32,208 nucleotides of DNA from Hydrogenophilales bacterium (GCA_024636675.1 JAGXGM010000041.1:1-32208), one strand, 5' to 3'. Counted from the stretch's first letter, positions 8,937 to 17,591 are shown. The notes: generated by a model not told the origin, from the letters alone. Numbers and translations: made by a program.

Positions 8937-9886
8937 ACTGCCGCCCCCCCCGCCAGCAAGGCCATCACCGCCATCCGCACCGCGATGCCGTAGGTGACCT
9001 GCGGCAGGATCACCGACTGCGGGCCGTCGGCCACTTCGGAGGCGATTTCCACGCCGCGGTTCATCGGGCCGGGGTGCATGACGATGGCATCCGGTTTGGC
9101 AAGCGCAAGTTTTTCCGCCGTCAGGCCGAAGAACTTGAAGTATTCCTGTGCGGAAGGCAGCCGCGCGCCCTTCATGCGCTCGCTCTGCAGGCGCAGCATG
9201 ATGACCACATCGCAGCCGGCGAGACCCGCTTCCATGTCGTGGAACACCCTGACCCCCATCTGCTCGACCCCGGTGGGAAGCAGGGTTTTCGGGGCGATCA
9301 CGCGCACTTCCGGCACCCCCAGCGTGGTCAGCGCGTGGATCTGCGAGCGCGCCACCCGCGAGTGCAGCACGTCGCCGACGATGGCCACCGTCAGATTGTG
9401 AAACTCGCCCTTGAAGCGGCGGATGGTGAACATGTCCAGCAGGCCCTGCGTCGGATGCGCGTGGCGGCCGTCGCCGGCGTTGATCACCGAGATGTGCGGC
9501 GCGACGTGGTGCGCGATGAAGTGCGCCGCGCCCGACTGCCCGTGGCGCACGACGAACATGTCGGCGTGCATCGCGGCGAGGTTGTCGACGGTGTCGAGGA
9601 TGGCCTCGCCCTTGGTCTGGCTGGAGGTGGCGATGTTGAGGTTCACGACGTCGGCGGACAGCCGCTTGGCGGCGATCTCGAAGGTGGTGCGGGTGCGCGT
9701 CGACGGCTCGAAGAACAGGTTGAAGATCGACTTGCCGCGCAAGAGCGGGACTTTCTTCACCTCGCGCTCGCCCACGTCCATGAAGGATTCGGCGGTGTCG
9801 AGAATCTGCGTCAGGATCGCGCGCGGCAGGCCGTCCAGGGTGAGCAGGTGACGCAGCCTGCCGTCTTCGGTGAGTTGTAGGTTCAT
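8933..9886 (-). CDS. pyrB: Aspartate carbamoyltransferase catalytic chain
   Basis: PyrB joins carbamoyl phosphate and aspartate, the committed step of pyrimidine synthesis. The 317-residue product starts at [15 protein letters not shown]. It shows the carbamoyl-phosphate loop [10 protein letters not shown] (about 61-70), the KGEAILDT loop, [10 protein letters not shown] and [12 protein letters not shown]. No separate ribosome site is obvious; the bases before the ATG read CTAGG, formed by the stop of the leader ORF, so initiation may depend on translation of that ORF. The gene overlaps pyrC' by four bases and follows pyrR, with a 235-base structured leader between them. No pyrI-like regulatory chain is present here. 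Confidence 0.97.
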   Translation of the reverse strand: MNLQLTEDGRLRHLLTLDGLPRAILTQILDTAESFMDVGEREVKKVPLLRGKSIFNLFFEPSTRTRTTFEIAAKRLSADVVNLNIATSSQTKGEAILDTVDNLAAMHADMFVVRHGQSGAAHFIAHHVAPHISVINAGDGRHAHPTQGLLDMFTIRRFKGEFHNLTVAIVGDVLHSRVARSQIHALTTLGVPEVRVIAPKTLLPTGVEQMGVRVFHDMEAGLAGCDVVIMLRLQSERMKGARLPSAQEYFKFFGLTAEKLALAKPDAIVMHPGPMNRGVEIASEVADGPQSVILPQVTYGIAVRMAVMALLAGGAAV

Positions 9887-10121
9887 CCTAGAAACCGCAG
9901 TTGGACGCGCCCGATGGTGCGTCTGGGCGGGTGGCTGCAGCGAAGCGAGGAGGCGGCAGGCCGGGGCCTGCAACGATGAGCGACAAAGGCAGGCGCACGA
10001 CCAGGCGTGCCAGCGGGTGCGTAGCGGACCCAGCCGAAAGGTGAACATGATCGAAGGCAGAAAAGCCAATATCCATGTGGGACTCCTTGAGGTTATAAGC
10101 GGTCAACTGCGGTTTTTAGGA
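9886..10121 (-). promoter_or_regulatory. Structured leader between pyrR and pyrB
   Basis: The 236 bases between the pyrR stop and the A of the pyrB ATG begin with TCCTAAAAACCGCAGTTG and end with CAACTGCGGTTTCTAGGA (mRNA sense). These can pair over 18 positions with one mismatch and would cover the pyrB start region. Inside lie a 62-codon ORF with a strong ribosome site and a perfect GCAGGCC/GGCCTGC hairpin (9956-9971). This could be a translation or attenuation control of pyrB by pyrimidine supply. Alternatively it is a small inserted element with terminal inverted repeats. Confidence 0.55.
9888..10076 (-). CDS. Possible leader peptide upstream of pyrB
   Basis: The ORF encodes 62 residues from an ATG with AAGGAG six bases upstream, the best ribosome site in this part of the operon. 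Its stop TAG ends one base before the pyrB ATG, so ribosomes finishing it could restart at pyrB. The sequence begins [13 protein letters not shown] and has a hydrophobic stretch (PLSLIVAG), but I recognise no family; the second half is Pro, Ala and Arg-rich and may be chance-coded. Enterobacterial pyrBI also has a leader peptide that controls attenuation, though of unrelated sequence. Function as a regulatory ORF is inferred. Confidence 0.4.
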   Translation of the reverse strand: MDIGFSAFDHVHLSAGSATHPLARLVVRLPLSLIVAGPGLPPPRFAAATRPDAPSGASNCGF

Positions 10122-10616
10122 TCACGCGAGGGAAAGGGTCAGGTGGCCGTCGTCCAGCCGCGAAAGATTGACGTTTTGATGGGCCGGCACGTCGAGGGTG
10201 AGGCCGGTGAAATCGGGACGGATCGGCAGTTCGCGGCCGCCGCGGTCGACCAGTACCGCCAGCCGGATCGAGGCCGGGCGGCCGTAGTCGAACAGCTCGT
10301 TCATTGCCGCGCGCACCGTGCGCCCGCTGTGCAGCACGTCGTCGACCAGCAGGATGTCGCGGCCTTCGAGGTCGAACGGCAGGTTGGACGGCTTCACCTG
10401 AGGATGCAGGCCGATGCGCGAAAAATCGTCGCGGTAAAACGAGATGTCGAGCGTGCCGAGCGGCAGGGCGCAACCGAGCAGTGCGTGCAGGCGCTCGGCC
10501 ACCCATACTCCGCCGGTGTGGATGCCGACGATGACGGTGTCGGGCGTGAGGGTGGGGGCGATGGCGGCGGCCAGTTGCGCGATCAGCGGGTCGACGTCAG
10601 GCAATGAGGCGGGCAT
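10122..10616 (-). CDS. pyrR: PyrR, pyr operon regulator / uracil phosphoribosyltransferase homologue
   Basis: PyrR belongs to the type I phosphoribosyltransferases and in several bacteria binds pyr mRNA in response to uridine nucleotides. The PRPP-binding motif ILLVDDVLHSGRTVR lies at about residues 88-102, and the 164-residue length is close to usual. The ATG at 10616 has AAGGA seven bases upstream and lies inside ruvX (20-base overlap). Its position directly before pyrB fits a role in controlling that gene. Whether this protein regulates by RNA binding, by another route, or only salvages uracil cannot be seen. Confidence 0.93.
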   Translation of the reverse strand: MPASLPDVDPLIAQLAAAIAPTLTPDTVIVGIHTGGVWVAERLHALLGCALPLGTLDISFYRDDFSRIGLHPQVKPSNLPFDLEGRDILLVDDVLHSGRTVRAAMNELFDYGRPASIRLAVLVDRGGRELPIRPDFTGLTLDVPAHQNVNLSRLDDGHLTLSLA

Positions 10617-11034
10617 CAAAAAATCCTTGCAGTATCAGTTGGGCGGCGACGGCATCCGCCAGCGCCTTGTTCTTCTTGCCGTGAATGCCGCGTTCGTGCA
10701 GCTCGGATTCGGCCGCGGTGCTGGTGTGGCGCTCGTCCACCATAAACACCGGCAGCTTGAAGCGCGATTCTAGTTTGCGCGCGAAGTTTTTGGCCACCCG
10801 GGTCATTTCGTGCTCGCCACCGTCGGCGTGGGTGGGCAGGCCCAGCACCAGCAGCACCGGCTGCCATTCGACGATCAGCCCGGCGATGGCAGCGAGCCGG
10901 GCATCGGTGGAGTCGGCCTGGATGACGGTGAGGGGATGCGCGATGCCGATCGACAGATCGCCCGAGGCCACGCCTGTGCGTTTCAGGCCGAGGTCGAAGC
11001 CCAGCACCGTGCCGTGGGTATCTGCATAGCTCAA
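10597..11034 (-). CDS. ruvX: Putative pre-16S rRNA nuclease / Holliday junction resolvase-like YqgF
   Basis: The family has an RNase H-like fold and is linked to 5' maturation of 16S rRNA, with an older proposal as a Holliday junction resolvase. The 145-residue product shows GFDLGLKRTGVA with the first acidic residue, LVLGLPTHADG, VDERHTSTAAE and ALADAVAAQLILQ with the last acidic residue. The start appears to be TTG at 11034, seven bases after the algH stop; a GTG nine codons on is less likely because it would shorten the first strand. The end overlaps pyrR. The algH-ruvX pair is conserved across proteobacteria. Confidence 0.94.
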   Translation of the reverse strand: MSYADTHGTVLGFDLGLKRTGVASGDLSIGIAHPLTVIQADSTDARLAAIAGLIVEWQPVLLVLGLPTHADGGEHEMTRVAKNFARKLESRFKLPVFMVDERHTSTAAESELHERGIHGKKNKALADAVAAQLILQGFFDARLIA

Positions 11035-11041
11035 GGGCAGC

Positions 11042-11599
11042 TCAAGCGTGTCCGGCTTCGTCGGACAGGCTGGCGAAGTCGATGCCGAGGCATTTCATCG
11101 CTGCTGGCAGACGGTCTTCGGGTGCCAGGTCGAAGATCACCTGCGGGTCGGCGGCCACTGACAGCCACGCATTCTGCTTGATTTCCTCTTCCAGCTGGCC
11201 GGCCCCCCAGCCTGCGTAGCCCAGCGACACCATGAACTTTTCCGGCCCCGCACCCTGACTCACCGCTTCCAGCACGTCCTTCGAGGTGGTGAGGCTGACT
11301 GCGTCATTGACGGTGAGGGTGGAACTGAAGGTGAGCGGCGGGGTGTGCAGCACAAAGCCGCGTTCGGTCTGCACCGGGCCGCCGAAGTAGACGGTCTTGC
11401 GTTGCAGGCGCTCGGGCAGCGACAGCCCGATCTGCTCGAACAGCGTCGACAGGTCCAGATCGATCGGCCGGTTGACCACCACGCCCAGCGCGCCCTGCTC
11501 GCTGTGGTCGCAGATATAGGTCAGCGTGCCGTTGAAATTGGGGTCGACCATGCCCGGCATGGCGATCAGAAAATTGTGGGTGAGATTGACGGTATCCAT
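11042..11599 (-). CDS. algH: YqgE/AlgH family protein
   Basis: This 185-residue protein belongs to the DUF179 family, whose biochemical role is not settled; Pseudomonas AlgH was linked to alginate regulation. Family features visible are the N-terminal [37 protein letters not shown] and [22 protein letters not shown] ribosome site lies seven bases before the ATG. It is the first gene of the minus-strand operon and is divergent from the photolyase with 89 bases between the starts, which must hold both promoters. Confidence 0.95.
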   Translation of the reverse strand: MDTVNLTHNFLIAMPGMVDPNFNGTLTYICDHSEQGALGVVVNRPIDLDLSTLFEQIGLSLPERLQRKTVYFGGPVQTERGFVLHTPPLTFSSTLTVNDAVSLTTSKDVLEAVSQGAGPEKFMVSLGYAGWGAGQLEEEIKQNAWLSVAADPQVIFDLAPEDRLPAAMKCLGIDFASLSDEAGHA

Positions 11600-11688
11600 G
11601 ATTGCCCTCCCATTGTAATCTGCCTCAATTCAGGCAAGCATTCCTTTTTGCACTCGCTCTTCTCACACTATAGCGACCAGAACGCCCC

Positions 11689-13125
11689 ATGACTGAATAC
11701 GCCCGCGCCCTGGTCTGGTTTCGCCGCGATCTGCGCGACTTTGACCACGCAGCGCTCTATTACGCGCTCAAACGTTCACGGCAGGTGACCTGCGTGTTCG
11801 TCTTCGACCGCGAGATCCTCGATGCGCTCCCCGATCCGGCCGACCGCCGGGTCGAGTTCATCCACGCCAGCGTGACCGAACTGCAGCAGGCCCTGCAGGC
11901 CCGGGGCGGCGGCCTTGTGGTCCGGCATGGCGTCGCGCGCGACGAGATCGTGCAACTGGCGGCCGAACTCGAGGCCGAGGCCGTGTTTTTCAATCACGAT
12001 GACGACCCCGCCGCGCTGGCACGCGACACCGCCGTCGAAGCTGCGCTGCGCGCGCGCGGCATCGCCGTCCATCACACCAAGGACGCGGTGATCTTCGAGC
12101 GCGAGGAAGTGCTGACCGCCGGCGGCACGCCCTACAGCGTCTTCACCCCCTACAGGAATGCCTGGCTGAAAAGGCTGACGCCGTTCGACCTGCAGGCCTA
12201 TCCGGTCGAGGCTTATGCCGCCCGGCTGGCGGCGCAGTCGACGCCAATCCCGGGCTTGCGGGAACTGGGCTTCATCCCCACCAATCTGCGCGACATGGCG
12301 CTGCCCACCGGCATGACGGGCGGGGCGCAGCTGTTCGAGGACTTTCTCGATCGCATCGACCGTTATCAGGACACGCGCGGCTTTCCCGCCGTGAAAGGGC
12401 CGTCCTATCTGTCGGTGCACCTGCGCTTCGGCACCGTGTCGATCCGCCAGCTCGCCGCCGCGGCCTGGCAGCGAGGCGGCCGCGGCGCGCAGACCTGGCT
12501 GTCGGAACTGATCTGGCGTGATTTCTATCATCAGATTCTGTGGCACCGTCCCGACGTCGCCGCCGGCCATGCTTTCAAACGACAGTACGACGCGCTGCCG
12601 TGGCCGAATCCCCCCGGTCATTTCGAAGCCTGGTGCGAAGCGCGCACCGGCTACCCGCTGGTCGACGCCGCGATGCGGCAGCTCAATCAGACCGGCTACA
12701 TGCATAACCGGCTGAGAATGGTGACAGCGAGTTTCCTGACGAAAGACCTGCTGGTCGACTGGCGGCTGGGCGAGCGCTATTTCGCCGACAAGCTGATCGA
12801 CTTCGATCTGGCCGCCAACAGCGGCGGCTGGCAGTGGGCGGCCTCGGTCGGCTGCGACGCCCAGCCCTGGTTCCGCATCTTCAATCCGGTGACGCAATCC
12901 GGGCGCTTCGACGCGCAGGGGCATTTCATTCGCCGCTATTTGCCAGAACTCGTCCGCGTGCCGGAAAAATTCATCCATGCCCCGTGGACGATGCCTGTCG
13001 CCGAGCAGCAGCGTTCGGGCTGCGTCATCGGCCGCGACTACCCGTTGCCGATCGTCGACCACGCCGTGCAAAGGGCGCAGGCGCTGGCGCTTTTCAGGCA
13101 GGCCTCGCCACCTGCGCTAAAGTAG
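11689..13125 (+). CDS. phrB: Deoxyribodipyrimidine photolyase (class I)
   Basis: Photolyase repairs cyclobutane pyrimidine dimers using light energy captured by reduced FAD. The 478-residue protein has the N-terminal antenna-binding domain (LVWFRRDLRDFDHAAL) and the C-terminal FAD domain with ELIWRDFYHQIL, GYMHNRLRM and AANSGGWQWAASVGCDAQP. The asparagine matching the FAD-facing N378 of E. coli is kept; the next residue is serine instead of asparagine. The electron-transfer tryptophan in GGWQW is present. A weak promoter-like pair (TTGCAC at 11648, TATAGC at 11669, spacer 15) lies just upstream. Specificity for cyclobutane dimers is inferred from this family signature. Confidence 0.95.
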   Translation: MTEYARALVWFRRDLRDFDHAALYYALKRSRQVTCVFVFDREILDALPDPADRRVEFIHASVTELQQALQARGGGLVVRHGVARDEIVQLAAELEAEAVFFNHDDDPAALARDTAVEAALRARGIAVHHTKDAVIFEREEVLTAGGTPYSVFTPYRNAWLKRLTPFDLQAYPVEAYAARLAAQSTPIPGLRELGFIPTNLRDMALPTGMTGGAQLFEDFLDRIDRYQDTRGFPAVKGPSYLSVHLRFGTVSIRQLAAAAWQRGGRGAQTWLSELIWRDFYHQILWHRPDVAAGHAFKRQYDALPWPNPPGHFEAWCEARTGYPLVDAAMRQLNQTGYMHNRLRMVTASFLTKDLLVDWRLGERYFADKLIDFDLAANSGGWQWAASVGCDAQPWFRIFNPVTQSGRFDAQGHFIRRYLPELVRVPEKFIHAPWTMPVAEQQRSGCVIGRDYPLPIVDHAVQRAQALALFRQASPPALK

Positions 13126-13163
13126 CGTTCGCGGCGCCACGCCGCATCAGACGAGGAGATTTC

Positions 13164-13514
13164 ATGGCAGCTTGGTTGATTCCCGCAGTCAAGGCGATTC
13201 TGCCTTTTGTCACCCCCATCGTTTCGTCAGCGCTGCCGGTGTTTACCACGCGCAAAAGCGACGAGGCGGCCGCAGCCCAGGCTGGCGTCCTGCAGAAACA
13301 GATTACCGAGCTGCAGTCGGCGGCCTCGCAGAACGCGCTGCATGTCAAGGAACTGGCCGCGCAGTTGCAGAAAACGGTGACCGCCCTCGAGCAGGCCGCG
13401 GCAGTTGCAGAATCGCGCTTCAGGCGCATCGCCGTCCTGTGCGGTGTGGCCGCTGGACTCTCGATGCTCGCCATCGGGGTTTCTCTATTCGCCCTCTTTT
13501 CGTTTTCGGGCTAG
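13164..13514 (+). CDS. Small membrane protein with a coiled coil, unknown function
   Basis: A 116-residue product starts at an ATG with GAGGAG eight bases upstream. It has a hydrophobic N-terminal part (LIPAVKAILPFVTPIVSSALPVF), a central Ala, Gln and Glu-rich heptad region (about residues 30-80) and a C-terminal membrane segment (about 92-114). It looks like a membrane-tethered helical rod. I recognise no named family. It follows phrB by 38 bases and may be cotranscribed with it. Confidence 0.72.
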   Translation: MAAWLIPAVKAILPFVTPIVSSALPVFTTRKSDEAAAAQAGVLQKQITELQSAASQNALHVKELAAQLQKTVTALEQAAAVAESRFRRIAVLCGVAAGLSMLAIGVSLFALFSFSG

Positions 13515-13610
13515 CATCGGTGGGCGATTTGCTTTTCGCGGCGCGCGCCCACATTCGAAAGGCGCGCGGCGCACAAACCGTTTGCTCATTTTGTTCAAGG
13601 AGACCATTGC

Positions 13611-14021
13611 GTGGCAAATTACAAAATTGAAGACGTCGAAGGAATCGGGCCCGTACTGGGTGAGAAATTCCACTCTGCCGGCGTGAAGGATACGGATGCG
13701 CTACTGAAAAATACGCTCACGCCCGGTCAGCGCAAGGCGCTGGCGGAGAAAACCGGTCTGTCGGAAGCGCGCGTGCTGAAGTTCGCGAACATGGTCGATC
13801 TCTACCGGGTCAGCGGCGTGGGCTCCGAATATGCCGAATTGCTCGAAGTCTCCGGGGTCGACACGGTGCCCGAACTCGCCAGGCGGAACGCGGCCAGCCT
13901 CACCCAGGCGATGTCGACCGTCAACCAGGAAAAGAAGCTGACCCGCCAGGTGCCGACGGAATCCGAAGTGACGAAATGGATCGAGCAGGCCAAGGGGCTG
14001 CCCCGCATGCTGGAATACTGA
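13611..14021 (+). CDS. DUF4332-type helix-hairpin-helix protein
   Basis: The 136-residue protein has two copies of a helix-hairpin-helix-like unit: IEDVEGIGPVLGEKFHSAGV near the N-terminus and YRVSGVGSEYAELLEVSGV in the middle. This is the pattern of DUF4332 proteins, which resemble DNA-binding repeats of ligases and polymerases, but no activity is established. Translation starts at GTG with AAGGAG eight bases upstream. It is followed directly by a strong terminator. DNA binding is inferred from the fold only. Confidence 0.85.
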   Translation: MANYKIEDVEGIGPVLGEKFHSAGVKDTDALLKNTLTPGQRKALAEKTGLSEARVLKFANMVDLYRVSGVGSEYAELLEVSGVDTVPELARRNAASLTQAMSTVNQEKKLTRQVPTESEVTKWIEQAKGLPRMLEY

Positions 14022-14025
14022 TCCT

Positions 14026-14070
14026 GCCGAATTGAAAAAGCCGGGCATTGCCCGTCTTTTTCAATTCGGC
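14026..14070. terminator. Long hairpin terminator after the DUF4332 gene
   Basis: The inverted repeat GCCGAATTGAAAAAG / CTTTTTCAATTCGGC (15 bp) encloses a second CGGGC/GCCCG stem with an ATT loop, with one mismatch between them. The A- and T-runs lie within the stem arms, so it could end transcription in both directions. It begins four bases after the stop codon. Confidence 0.85.
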
Positions 14071-14129
14071 AAAGGAAAGCGCTTATGCCCGGGATCCCGG
14101 CTGCGCATATGTTGCTTTTTTGAAAATCG

Positions 14130-14158
14130 TTGACCTTGGCGGTCAAACTCGAAATACT
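14130..14158 (+). promoter_or_regulatory. Predicted sigma-70 promoter for the GGDEF/EAL gene
   Basis: TTGACC (14130-14135) and AATACT (14153-14158) are separated by 17 bases. The start of transcription would be near 14165. This argues against translation starting at 14130 and supports the TTG start at 14226. Confidence 0.5.
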
Positions 14159-14225
14159 ACGTATGTATACTTATATATGCGGAGTGTGGTTATTGTGTCT
14201 CCGCCACGCTGGCGAGGACCGTTTT

Positions 14226-16340
14226 TTGATTCGATTGCAGGAACATAAAGCCCACCGTCTCGTAGGGACGCTCCTGCTGTCCGCGAGCATTCCGCTGTTG
14301 CTGTGGCAGGCCGTGACGGCCAATCATCAGGCGATTTCGGCCCCGACTTTCCTGGCGGCGCATTCGATGATGGAAATATTCGCCATCATCGTTGCTGCGC
14401 TGATCTTCTTCACCGGCCATGGCGTGCAGGGAACCGTGCGCTCGATCCGCTCCGTGGTGCTGGGCAGCGCGTTTCTGGCGGTGGCGCTGTTTGATACCCT
14501 GCATTTTCTGTCCTACGTGGGGATGCCGGATCTGATCACCCCCAATTCCCCGCACAAGTCTGTCCTGTTCTGGCTGTGCGGCCGCTTCGCCGCCGGAATC
14601 GGCCTGCTGGCGTATGTATTGCTTCCGGAAGCTTCCGTCGCGCGTTTCCCGCTTCGCCGCCACGCCTGGATCGGCGTTCTGTTCGTGGTGGGAGCGCTTT
14701 CTTACGGCTTTCTGGCGTCACCGCACAGCGTGCCGGCGATGTACGTGATTGGCCAAGGCCAGACCCCACTCAAAATCACCCTTGAATGGCTGTTGTTCGG
14801 CTTTTACCTGGCGATTGCCGCCCTGTTGTACGTGCGTCGTCAACGGATCACCAACTGCGATATCGAGAGCCTGATGCTGGCCATGCTGCTGCTGGCGGCG
14901 GGCGAACTGTTCTTCATCGTGTATGTGGACGTCACCAGCCTGGCCAACCTGCTGGGCCATTTGTACAAGGTTTTTGCCTATTATTTTCTTTACCGCGCGA
15001 TCTATGCCGAGGCAGTCAGCCGGCCGTTTCGCCAGATGCGGCATATGCTCACGCATGATGACCTGACCGGACTGCCGAACCGCGCAGCATTCAACGACAG
15101 ACTCAACCAGGCGGTATCGCATGCCCGGCAGGATGTGCCGTGCGCTGTGCTCTTGCTGGATCTGGATCATTTCCAGAACGTGAACGACACGCTGGGACAC
15201 GAACAGGGCGATCTGCTGCTGGTGGCCGTTGCCCAGCGCATCCGTGCGCATTTGCCGAAAGCCGCTTTCATGGCGCGCTTCAGCGACGACGAGTTCGTTA
15301 TTCTGCTGGAACATGCATCGGTCGGGCGGGCAACCCGGGTGGGCCAGAGTTTGCTGCGGAGCATGTCCTCCGAGTTCGACATCGGCAACGACCGGTTGGG
15401 AATCGGTGCCAGCATCGGCATCGTCACCTACCCGACGGACGGCGAGTCGGCCAGCATGTTGATGCGCTACGCCGACCTGGCCCTGCACCGTGCCAAGTCG
15501 TCCGGGCGCAATGCGCTTGTCGTGTTCAGCCGCGACCTGTCGGAGGAAATCCAGCGCCGCGTGCTGCTGGAAGCACGGCTGAAGCACGCACTGGACCGCA
15601 GTGAACTCGCGCTTCATTACCAGCCAAAGATAGAAATACTGTCTGGCCGCCTGATGGGTTGGGAGGCGCTGCTGCGCTGGCAGTCGCCGGAATTGGGTGC
15701 GGTCAGCCCGGACGAGTTCATTCCGATCGCCGAACAGTGCGGGCTGATCCTGCCGATCGGAGACTGGGTGTTGCGCGAGGCGTGCCGCCAGATGCGCTCG
15801 TGGCAGGATCAGGGACTGGCGGCCGGCACCATGGCGGTCAACCTGTCGACACGGCAGTTCCGGCAGAAGGATCTGGCCAAGGAAATCAGCGCCGCCCTCA
15901 GCGACACCGGCCTGGCGCCGGGCGATCTCGAACTGGAACTCACCGAGTCGTCGATCATGGATCATCTGGCCTCCGCCGCGGCCGTGCTGGCCGAACTGGA
16001 ACAGTTGGGCATCCGCATCGCGGTGGATGATTTCGGCACCGGCCATTCGTCGCTCGGTTACCTGAAAGCCTTCTCGATCCACTGCCTGAAGATCGACCGC
16101 TCGTTCATCCATGACATTCCGGGTGACGACAACGACACCGCGATTGTGCGCGCCATCATCACGCTGGCCGGCAGCCTCGGGCTGACCGTGGTGGCGGAAG
16201 GCGTCGAAACCGAGGCGCAACTGGCCTACCTGCGTGCCAACCATTGCGATCAGGTCCAGGGCTTTCTGTTCAGCCGTCCGTTGCCGCCGGATGACTGCGT
16301 GAGCCTGATGCGCACCGGTCTGCGGCGAGCGGCGGTGTGA
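14226..16340 (+). CDS. MASE3-like / degenerate GGDEF / EAL protein, probable c-di-GMP phosphodiesterase
   Basis: The predicted 704-residue membrane protein has about seven or eight N-terminal membrane segments with features of a MASE3-type sensor (HSMMEIFAIIVAALIFF, LFDTLHFLSY), then a GGDEF domain and an EAL domain. The cyclase loop reads SDDEF (about residue 353) in place of GGDEF, so cyclase activity is unlikely, although it could bind GTP. The EAL domain keeps its catalytic set: EALLRW (about 479), NLSTRQF, ELTESS, DDFGTGHSSL, KIDRSFI and EGVET. The TTG start at 14226 is chosen because GAGGA lies seven bases upstream; an ATG at 14163 is possible but lies at the predicted transcription start. 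Confidence 0.9.
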   Translation: MIRLQEHKAHRLVGTLLLSASIPLLLWQAVTANHQAISAPTFLAAHSMMEIFAIIVAALIFFTGHGVQGTVRSIRSVVLGSAFLAVALFDTLHFLSYVGMPDLITPNSPHKSVLFWLCGRFAAGIGLLAYVLLPEASVARFPLRRHAWIGVLFVVGALSYGFLASPHSVPAMYVIGQGQTPLKITLEWLLFGFYLAIAALLYVRRQRITNCDIESLMLAMLLLAAGELFFIVYVDVTSLANLLGHLYKVFAYYFLYRAIYAEAVSRPFRQMRHMLTHDDLTGLPNRAAFNDRLNQAVSHARQDVPCAVLLLDLDHFQNVNDTLGHEQGDLLLVAVAQRIRAHLPKAAFMARFSDDEFVILLEHASVGRATRVGQSLLRSMSSEFDIGNDRLGIGASIGIVTYPTDGESASMLMRYADLALHRAKSSGRNALVVFSRDLSEEIQRRVLLEARLKHALDRSELALHYQPKIEILSGRLMGWEALLRWQSPELGAVSPDEFIPIAEQCGLILPIGDWVLREACRQMRSWQDQGLAAGTMAVNLSTRQFRQKDLAKEISAALSDTGLAPGDLELELTESSIMDHLASAAAVLAELEQLGIRIAVDDFGTGHSSLGYLKAFSIHCLKIDRSFIHDIPGDDNDTAIVRAIITLAGSLGLTVVAEGVETEAQLAYLRANHCDQVQGFLFSRPLPPDDCVSLMRTGLRRAAV

Positions 16341-16357
16341 ATCTCGCTGGGCGCATG

Positions 16358-16387
16358 AAAAAAGCCGGGCAACGCCCGGCTTTTTTT
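16358..16387. terminator. Bidirectional terminator between the GGDEF/EAL gene and fbp
   Basis: A perfect GCCGGGC/GCCCGGC stem with an AAC loop is flanked by six A on the left and seven T on the right, so it can serve both convergent genes. Confidence 0.92.
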
Positions 16388-16413
16388 GACCCGGCGAACC
16401 GGGAAAGGGGTGC

Positions 16414-17427
16414 TCAGGCAGCCTTTTCTTGATGGTAGCCAGTCACGGTGTCGACTTCGGTCTTGGAGCCGAGAATCACCGGCACGCGCTGGTGCAGCCC
16501 TTCGGGCGCCAGGTCGAGGATGCGCTCGCGCCCGGTGGTGGCGGCGCCGCCGGCCTGCTCAACGAGGAAGGCCATCGGGTTGGCTTCGTACAACAGGCGC
16601 AGCTTGCCGGCCTTGGCCGGATCCTTGGTGTCCTTGGGGTACATGAAGATGCCGCCGCGGGTGAGGATGCGGTGCACCTCGGCGACCATCGAAGCGACCC
16701 AGCGCATGTTGAAGTCCTTGTCGCGCGGGCCGGTCTTGCCGGCCAGGCACTCGTCGACGTAGCGCTGCACCGGCTTTTCCCAGAAACGCATGTTGGACGC
16801 GTTGATCGCGAACTCTTTGGTTTCAGTGGGGATCTGCATGTTGGGGTGGGTCAGGACGAATTCGCCGATGTCGCGGTCGAGCGTAAAGCCGTTGGTGCCG
16901 TGGCCGAAGGTCAGCACCAGCATGGTCGACGAACCGTAGATCGCATAGCCGGCGCAGACCTGCTGGGCACCGGGCTGCAGGAAATCTTCGGTGACAGCGG
17001 CGCGACCGGCGACCGGCGCCTTCAGGATCGAGAAGATGGTGCCGACCGAGATGTTGACGTCGACGTTCGACGAGCCGTCGAGCGGATCGAATACCAGCAG
17101 GTACTTGCCGAGCGGGTACTGGTTGGGGATCGGATAGAGTTCGTCCATTTCCTCGGAAGCCATGCCGGCGAGGTGTCCGCCCCACTCGTTGGCGCCGATC
17201 ATGATGTCGTTGGTGATGACGTCGAGCTTCTTCTGCGTTTCGCCCTGCACGTTCTCGGAATCCAGCGAGCCCATCACGCCCAGCAGCGCGCCCTTGTTGA
17301 CGACGTTGGAAATGGCCTTGCAGGCGATGACGACATCGTTCAGCAATGAGGTGAAGTCGCCGGTGGCGCCGGCAGTGCGGCGTTGTTCTTCAATGATGAA
17401 CTGGGTAAGGGTGGTGCCGGTATGCAT
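16414..17427 (-). CDS. fbp: Fructose-1,6-bisphosphatase, class I
   Basis: Fbp removes the 1-phosphate from fructose 1,6-bisphosphate in gluconeogenesis and in regeneration of ribulose bisphosphate in the Calvin cycle. The 337-residue product shows the metal-binding motif [13 protein letters not shown] (about 113-125), [28 protein letters not shown] and the substrate-binding end [24 protein letters not shown] lies six bases upstream of the ATG. The gene stands alone between terminators, not in a cbb operon. A perfect palindrome at 17481-17496 lies 54 bases upstream and may be its operator. Confidence 0.97.
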   Translation of the reverse strand: MHTGTTLTQFIIEEQRRTAGATGDFTSLLNDVVIACKAISNVVNKGALLGVMGSLDSENVQGETQKKLDVITNDIMIGANEWGGHLAGMASEEMDELYPIPNQYPLGKYLLVFDPLDGSSNVDVNISVGTIFSILKAPVAGRAAVTEDFLQPGAQQVCAGYAIYGSSTMLVLTFGHGTNGFTLDRDIGEFVLTHPNMQIPTETKEFAINASNMRFWEKPVQRYVDECLAGKTGPRDKDFNMRWVASMVAEVHRILTRGGIFMYPKDTKDPAKAGKLRLLYEANPMAFLVEQAGGAATTGRERILDLAPEGLHQRVPVILGSKTEVDTVTGYHQEKAA

Positions 17428-17480
17428 AACGAACTCCAGATAGGGGATAAATAAGTAAAAATATTAGAACAATCAAACAT

Positions 17481-17496
17481 TTTATCACGTGATAAA
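17481..17496. promoter_or_regulatory. Perfect 16-base palindrome upstream of fbp
   Basis: TTTATCACGTGATAAA is fully symmetric and lies in an AT-rich stretch about 55 bases before the fbp start, close to where the -35 region would be (a TAATAT -10 lies 20 bases further on). It looks like the operator of a dimeric regulator. The regulator is unknown. Confidence 0.5.
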
Positions 17497-17542
17497 GCCA
17501 GTAAATCCTCTGGTCCGGGGCGGCGATCAACCCGCAAGGAAC

Positions 17543-17565
17543 AAAAAACCCGCCATGGGGGCGGG
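17543..17565 (-). terminator. Terminator after the PEP-CTERM gene
   Basis: On the minus strand an ACCCGCC/GGCGGGT stem with a short loop is followed by a run of six T. It begins about 27 bases after the stop of the PEP-CTERM gene. Confidence 0.85.
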
Positions 17566-17591
17566 TGGATGGCTGGCCGCGGGCCGGCAGC

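Noticed and set aside
11648..11674. Sigma-70 promoter for phrB
   Set aside because: TTGCAC and TATAGC are only 15 bases apart, so support is too weak for a separate feature.
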